Origin: Bacillota bacterium
GTDB lineage: Bacteria > Bacillota > Clostridia > Peptostreptococcales > Anaerovoracaceae
Assembly (NCBI GenBank): GCA_016284485.1
Contig: JAEEOX010000199.1
Location: 1-8,624 of the forward strand
DNA length: 8,624 nucleotides
Reading direction: 5' to 3'
Shown here: positions 6,751 through 8,624 of the stretch, piece by piece
Position numbering within the stretch: position 1 is the stretch's first letter
Layout: each line of letters starts with the position of its first letter
Made by a program: the position numbers and the translations under genes
The notes under the pieces: generated by a model
The model's input: the letters and a program-made list of their open reading frames with translations, nothing else
Told to the model about the DNA's origin: nothing
Database searches by the model: none

Positions 6751-6956
6751 ATATCGTCCTCCGGTGTGACCGTGATGTGCTGGGTCTCGCTGTCCACCTT
6801 CTCCTCCATCTCACGTTCCTTGTCCCTGATGGCCTGGCTGAAGCCCACCAGCGGGTCAAAGGCGCCGAACTGCTTGGCCCTCATGGCCAGCGGCATCCTG
6901 GGATGTTTCAAAGGCTTGCGCACCCTTTTGGTATAGTCCTCTTTATCCATATCCAT
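6747..6956 (-). CDS. YolD-like small protein
   Basis: This 69-aa protein carries the block KHPRMPLAMRAKQFGAFDPLVGF (residues 17-39), resembling the segment in YolD-like proteins of Bacillota (HPRMP, RAxQFxPFxALxGF). Those are commonly encoded next to Y-family DNA polymerases (UmuC/DinB), but none is seen here. A charged helix follows (REMEEKVDSE). It is shorter than usual YolD-like proteins of about 100 residues, with the C-terminal half reduced. The ATG at 6956 overlaps the preceding TAA (TAATG) and the stop overlaps the MBL start (ATGA), so it is coupled on both sides. A second ATG at 6950 is an alternative start. No distinct Shine-Dalgarno is present. Family assignment is likely; the role here is unknown. 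Confidence 0.72.
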   Translation of the reverse strand: MDMDKEDYTKRVRKPLKHPRMPLAMRAKQFGAFDPLVGFSQAIRDKEREMEEKVDSETQHITVTPEDDI

Positions 6957-7732
6957 TATATTATACTGCCAATGTCAGTCAATTTCCAGTCCGCAAAAAA
7001 CTTAACTTCTGCCCCGTGCTCCTCCGCAAAATCCGTGATGGCCCTGAAGTCCGGATGGGCGCTGAGGTCGCCGTTGAAAACCAGGATGGGACGGGGTATC
7101 CGGCCTCCGGCCGGATCGATTTTAGTACAGGGATCCTGCGTGAGTTCTGCGGCTTCGCGAGGGTTCGGCGTGGGTTCTGCGGCGTCGCGAGGGTTCGCCG
7201 TGGATTCTGCGGCGTCGCGACTCAGGTCACGGACCAGTCCGCTGGCACCTCCGATGAATCCCGTGTTGTAGCCGGGAAGCTCCACATGGCCCGGCCTTAT
7301 GACCATCACCTCCAGGCCCGCCGCGACGGCCGCACCGGCGATACCCCTGTCGTAGGTGATGATGGCGTCCTCGCTCACCACGCAGGTGCTGCACTTGGCG
7401 TAGCCCTGGCTGACGTTCAGCCTGATGAGGCCCAGCTCATCCGCCGCCGCCAGAAGCTCCGGCGCGGTGTACTTCAGATTGTGTATGAAAAACTTCCCCG
7501 TGGAGCAGGCGTTGTATATGATGTCACCCGGGTAAGCCGGGCTCAGTCTGGCCGGCTCGCCCTTGAATACAGTGTCCCGGTCCAGTCTGCAGAGCAGCAT
7601 ATCCGGGTGGCACCTCAGGGGCTCCTGTACATGATCGATGGGCCCGAAGGGCTCCACCTCGTATCCGAGACCTTCGATGTATGAGGCAAGTTCGGGTCTT
7701 GCTGTTTTGGAGAGGATGATTTTTTGCGCCAT
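6956..7732 (-). CDS. DUF6873-like protein (guanidino-modifying-enzyme fold), with repeat insertion
   Basis: The 258-aa product resembles the DUF6873 family, related in fold to amidinotransferases and arginine deiminases; recognition is from motifs only. Visible blocks are HPDMLLC (42-48), YPGDIIYNACSTGKFFIHN (67-85), NVSQGYAKCSTC (106-117), ITYDRGIA, PGYNTGFIGGASGL (153-166), FNGDLSAHPDF (219-229) and a terminal LTDIGSII. The catalytic residues and substrate are not established. Residues 171-211 form an unusual insertion of three 10-residue repeats (RDAAE..NP) plus a Pro/Gly tail between conserved blocks. The start at 7732 (MAQKIILSK) is chosen because it begins at the conserved N-terminus; an ATG 33 codons earlier would run through the intergenic repeat array. 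No clear ribosome site precedes it. It heads the set coupled to the YolD-like and MBL genes. Confidence 0.72.
   Translation of the reverse strand: MAQKIILSKTARPELASYIEGLGYEVEPFGPIDHVQEPLRCHPDMLLCRLDRDTVFKGEPARLSPAYPGDIIYNACSTGKFFIHNLKYTAPELLAAADELGLIRLNVSQGYAKCSTCVVSEDAIITYDRGIAGAAVAAGLEVMVIRPGHVELPGYNTGFIGGASGLVRDLSRDAAESTANPRDAAEPTPNPREAAELTQDPCTKIDPAGGRIPRPILVFNGDLSAHPDFRAITDFAEEHGAEVKFFADWKLTDIGSII
7144..7220. repeat. In-frame 30-bp tandem repeat, about 2.6 units
   Basis: Units start at 7144, 7174 and 7204 and share TTCTGCGGCKTCGCGA. The first two are nearly identical over 30 bp (two differences) and the third is cut after 17 bp. The period of 30 keeps frame, so copy changes add or remove 10 residues in the DUF6873-like protein without a frameshift. 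Confidence 0.85.
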
Positions 7733-7763
7733 TGTGTGATATAATCGGCGTGCAGATCTGTGA

Positions 7764-7954
7764 TTACGGCTTATATTCTTTTTTTGAAAATAAGCCGTAC
7801 CAAGGTTCTGTCTTTTACCGCTGGAAATCATTTTTTGAAAATAAGCCGTACCATTGTTTAAACGAAATACCGCTTGAATTAAAAAAATGATATTAGGCCG
7901 TAATAATCCAATAATACTTACCGCTGGAAATCATTTTTTGAAAATAAGCCGTAC
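7764..7954. repeat. Four-unit 37-bp repeat array, 51-52 bp period
   Basis: Units lie at 7764-7800, 7815-7851, 7867-7903 and 7918-7954, giving periods of 51, 52 and 51 bp with unrelated 14-15 bp spacers. Units 2 and 4 are identical over 37 bp (TTACCGCTGGAAATC followed by ATTTTTTGAAAATAAGCC and GTAC). Unit 1 matches the right 23 bp exactly and diverges on the left. Unit 3 keeps TACCGCT and GCCGTA at the expected places with a changed centre. The ends TACSGCT/AGCCGTA make each unit an imperfect palindrome. The array fills the divergent promoter region between the DUF6873-like and DUF2284 genes. Spacers are far too short for CRISPR; repeated regulator sites or a small repeat family are possible. 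Confidence 0.85.
7765..7799. repeat. Perfect-arm hairpin formed by array unit 1
   Basis: TACGGCTTAT (7765-7774) and ATAAGCCGTA (7790-7799) are perfect 10-bp arms. One mismatch and three more pairs extend the stem to a T7 loop. The left half of unit 1 differs from units 2 and 4 precisely where pairing would otherwise fail. In the DUF6873-gene leader it lies about 30-65 nt before the start codon. Confidence 0.6.
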
Positions 7955-7966
7955 TGCGCACTTAAT
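7938..7966 (+). promoter_or_regulatory. Promoter of the DUF2284 gene
   Basis: TTGAAA (7938-7943) is followed by a 17-bp spacer and CTTAAT (7961-7966). Transcription would start near 7973 and give a leader of about 20 nt to the ATG at 7992. The -35 box lies inside repeat unit 4. The same TTGAAA is present in units 1 and 2, where no good -10 follows at 17 bp. Confidence 0.5.
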
Positions 7967-7980
7967 GCCAGTCACAAAAT

Positions 7981-7985
7981 GGAGG
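7981..7985 (+). promoter_or_regulatory. Ribosome binding site deciding the DUF2284 start
   Basis: GGAGG lies 6 nt before ATG 7992. It selects this start over upstream in-frame ATGs, the furthest at 7887, which would translate the intergenic repeat. Confidence 0.85.
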
Positions 7986-7991
7986 CAATCT

Positions 7992-8603
7992 ATGGATCAC
8001 GACAACATCCGAATCGAAATTCTTACCGCCAGGATCGCCATGGAGGATTACCTCCGCGACTACGTTGACGTCCCGCGGTTCCTGGGGCTTTGCGCCCAGT
8101 GCAGCAACTATGAGCATCGCTGGAGCTGCCCGACATTTGACTTCGATCCGCTGGAATATCTCAGGCAGTTCAGCGAAGTCCAGGTGGTGGCTTCGAAGAT
8201 CTCGCCCGTGGGCGAGTGGCAGCTGGATGAGCCTGATGCGCCCGCGGAGGGCACAGCGGCCGGGCCCACCTTTACCGGCGAAAACGCCGAGAACTACGAC
8301 CGGGTCTGGCGGATGCTGAGCAGCGTCAAGGCCGACCTGGAGGCAGAGCTTTTCCTGATGGAAAAGGAGCATCCCGGCAGTAAACTCCTCAGCGTAGGCA
8401 GCTGTTACAAGTGTGCCGAGGGCTGCACCCGCCCGGCGGGTCTGCCCTGCCGTCATCCGGAGCAGATGCGGTATTCCATCGAGGCACTGGGAGGCGATGT
8501 GGAAAAGATCGCCTCTGAACTTCTTGGTTCGCCGCTGATCTGGTGCGGTCCCGGGGAGTTTCCGCCCTACTACATGCTGGTGGGCGGTCTGCTGGTCAGG
8601 TAG
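7992..8603 (+). CDS. DUF2284 cysteine-rich putative metal-binding protein
   Basis: The 203-aa product matches the DUF2284 family (PF10050) in length and Cys pattern. The N-terminal cluster is C34-x2-C37-x8-C46 within CAQCSNYEHRWSCP. The C-terminal cluster is C138-x2-C141-x3-C145-x7-C153 within SCYKCAEGC and the following RPAGLPCRHPEQ. The conserved end runs MRYSIEALGGDVEKIASELL and then FPPYYMLVGGLL, with C185 between them. The family is described as predicted metal-binding; a bound Fe-S cluster or zinc is plausible but unproven. There is no signal peptide or membrane segment. Residues about 72-101 form a Pro/Ala/Glu-rich loop that may be lineage specific. It is transcribed away from the DUF6873-like gene from a promoter embedded in the repeat array. 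TAG at 8601-8603 ends it, and nothing recognisable follows to the window edge. Confidence 0.9.
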   Translation: MDHDNIRIEILTARIAMEDYLRDYVDVPRFLGLCAQCSNYEHRWSCPTFDFDPLEYLRQFSEVQVVASKISPVGEWQLDEPDAPAEGTAAGPTFTGENAENYDRVWRMLSSVKADLEAELFLMEKEHPGSKLLSVGSCYKCAEGCTRPAGLPCRHPEQMRYSIEALGGDVEKIASELLGSPLIWCGPGEFPPYYMLVGGLLVR

Positions 8604-8624
8604 GCTGCCGGTTCATCCGATTCA

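Noticed and set aside
5971..6936. 321-codon plus-strand frame opposite the MBL-fold gene
   Set aside because: The minus strand encodes a complete MBL-fold protein with all metal ligands; the plus frame has no ribosome site or recognisable motif.
7764..7954. CRISPR array from 37-bp repeats
   Set aside because: Spacers are only 14-15 bp, one internal unit is heavily diverged, and no cas gene is nearby.

Overview
The window looks like chromosomal DNA of a Gram-positive Bacillota, most likely a Clostridia/Lachnospiraceae-type gut or rumen bacterium. The basis is strong AGGAGG-type ribosome sites, a secreted InlB-repeat surface protein with an acidic linker, a YolD-like small protein of the RAKQF type, and DUF2130, DUF2284 and DUF6873-like proteins. 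This placement is recognition from memory, not a database match. All genes but the last lie on the minus strand; no rRNA, tRNA, transposase or CRISPR array was seen.

Layout from left to right. Positions 1-2090 (minus) hold the first 696 codons of a large secreted surface protein whose C-terminus lies outside the window. A good sigma-A promoter (2276-2304) sits upstream, giving a leader of about 180 nt that begins with a predicted stem-loop (2206-2267). Positions 2305-2480 hold no gene but contain short repeats and a palindrome. A strong terminator (2480-2508) then ends a four-gene minus-strand set, in transcription order: NfeD-type membrane protein (5794-5324), SPFH/band-7 protein (5282-4389), a two-helix membrane protein of unknown function (4341-3832), and a DUF2130 coiled-coil protein with a nuclease-like core (3776-2517). 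Gaps are only 41-55 bp, so they are probably cotranscribed.

Upstream of nfeD is a second, translationally coupled minus-strand set: a DUF6873-like (guanidino-modifying-enzyme fold) protein (7732-6956), a YolD-like 69-aa protein (6956-6747) and an MBL-fold hydrolase of the COG1237 type (6750-5881). The stop and start codons overlap as TAATG and ATGA. The 7733-7991 interval separates this set from a divergent plus-strand DUF2284 cysteine-rich metal-binding protein (7992-8603). It carries a four-unit array of a 37-bp element with a 51-52 bp period, whose last unit supplies the -35 box of the plus-strand promoter.

Functionally, NfeD and SPFH proteins are known partners in bacterial membrane microdomains. 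The two additional genes suggest a membrane-associated module that includes a predicted nuclease-like protein, which is inference. The most unusual sequence signals are the 51-52 bp array in the divergent promoter region, and the in-frame 30-bp tandem repeat that inserts a disordered loop into the DUF6873-like protein.
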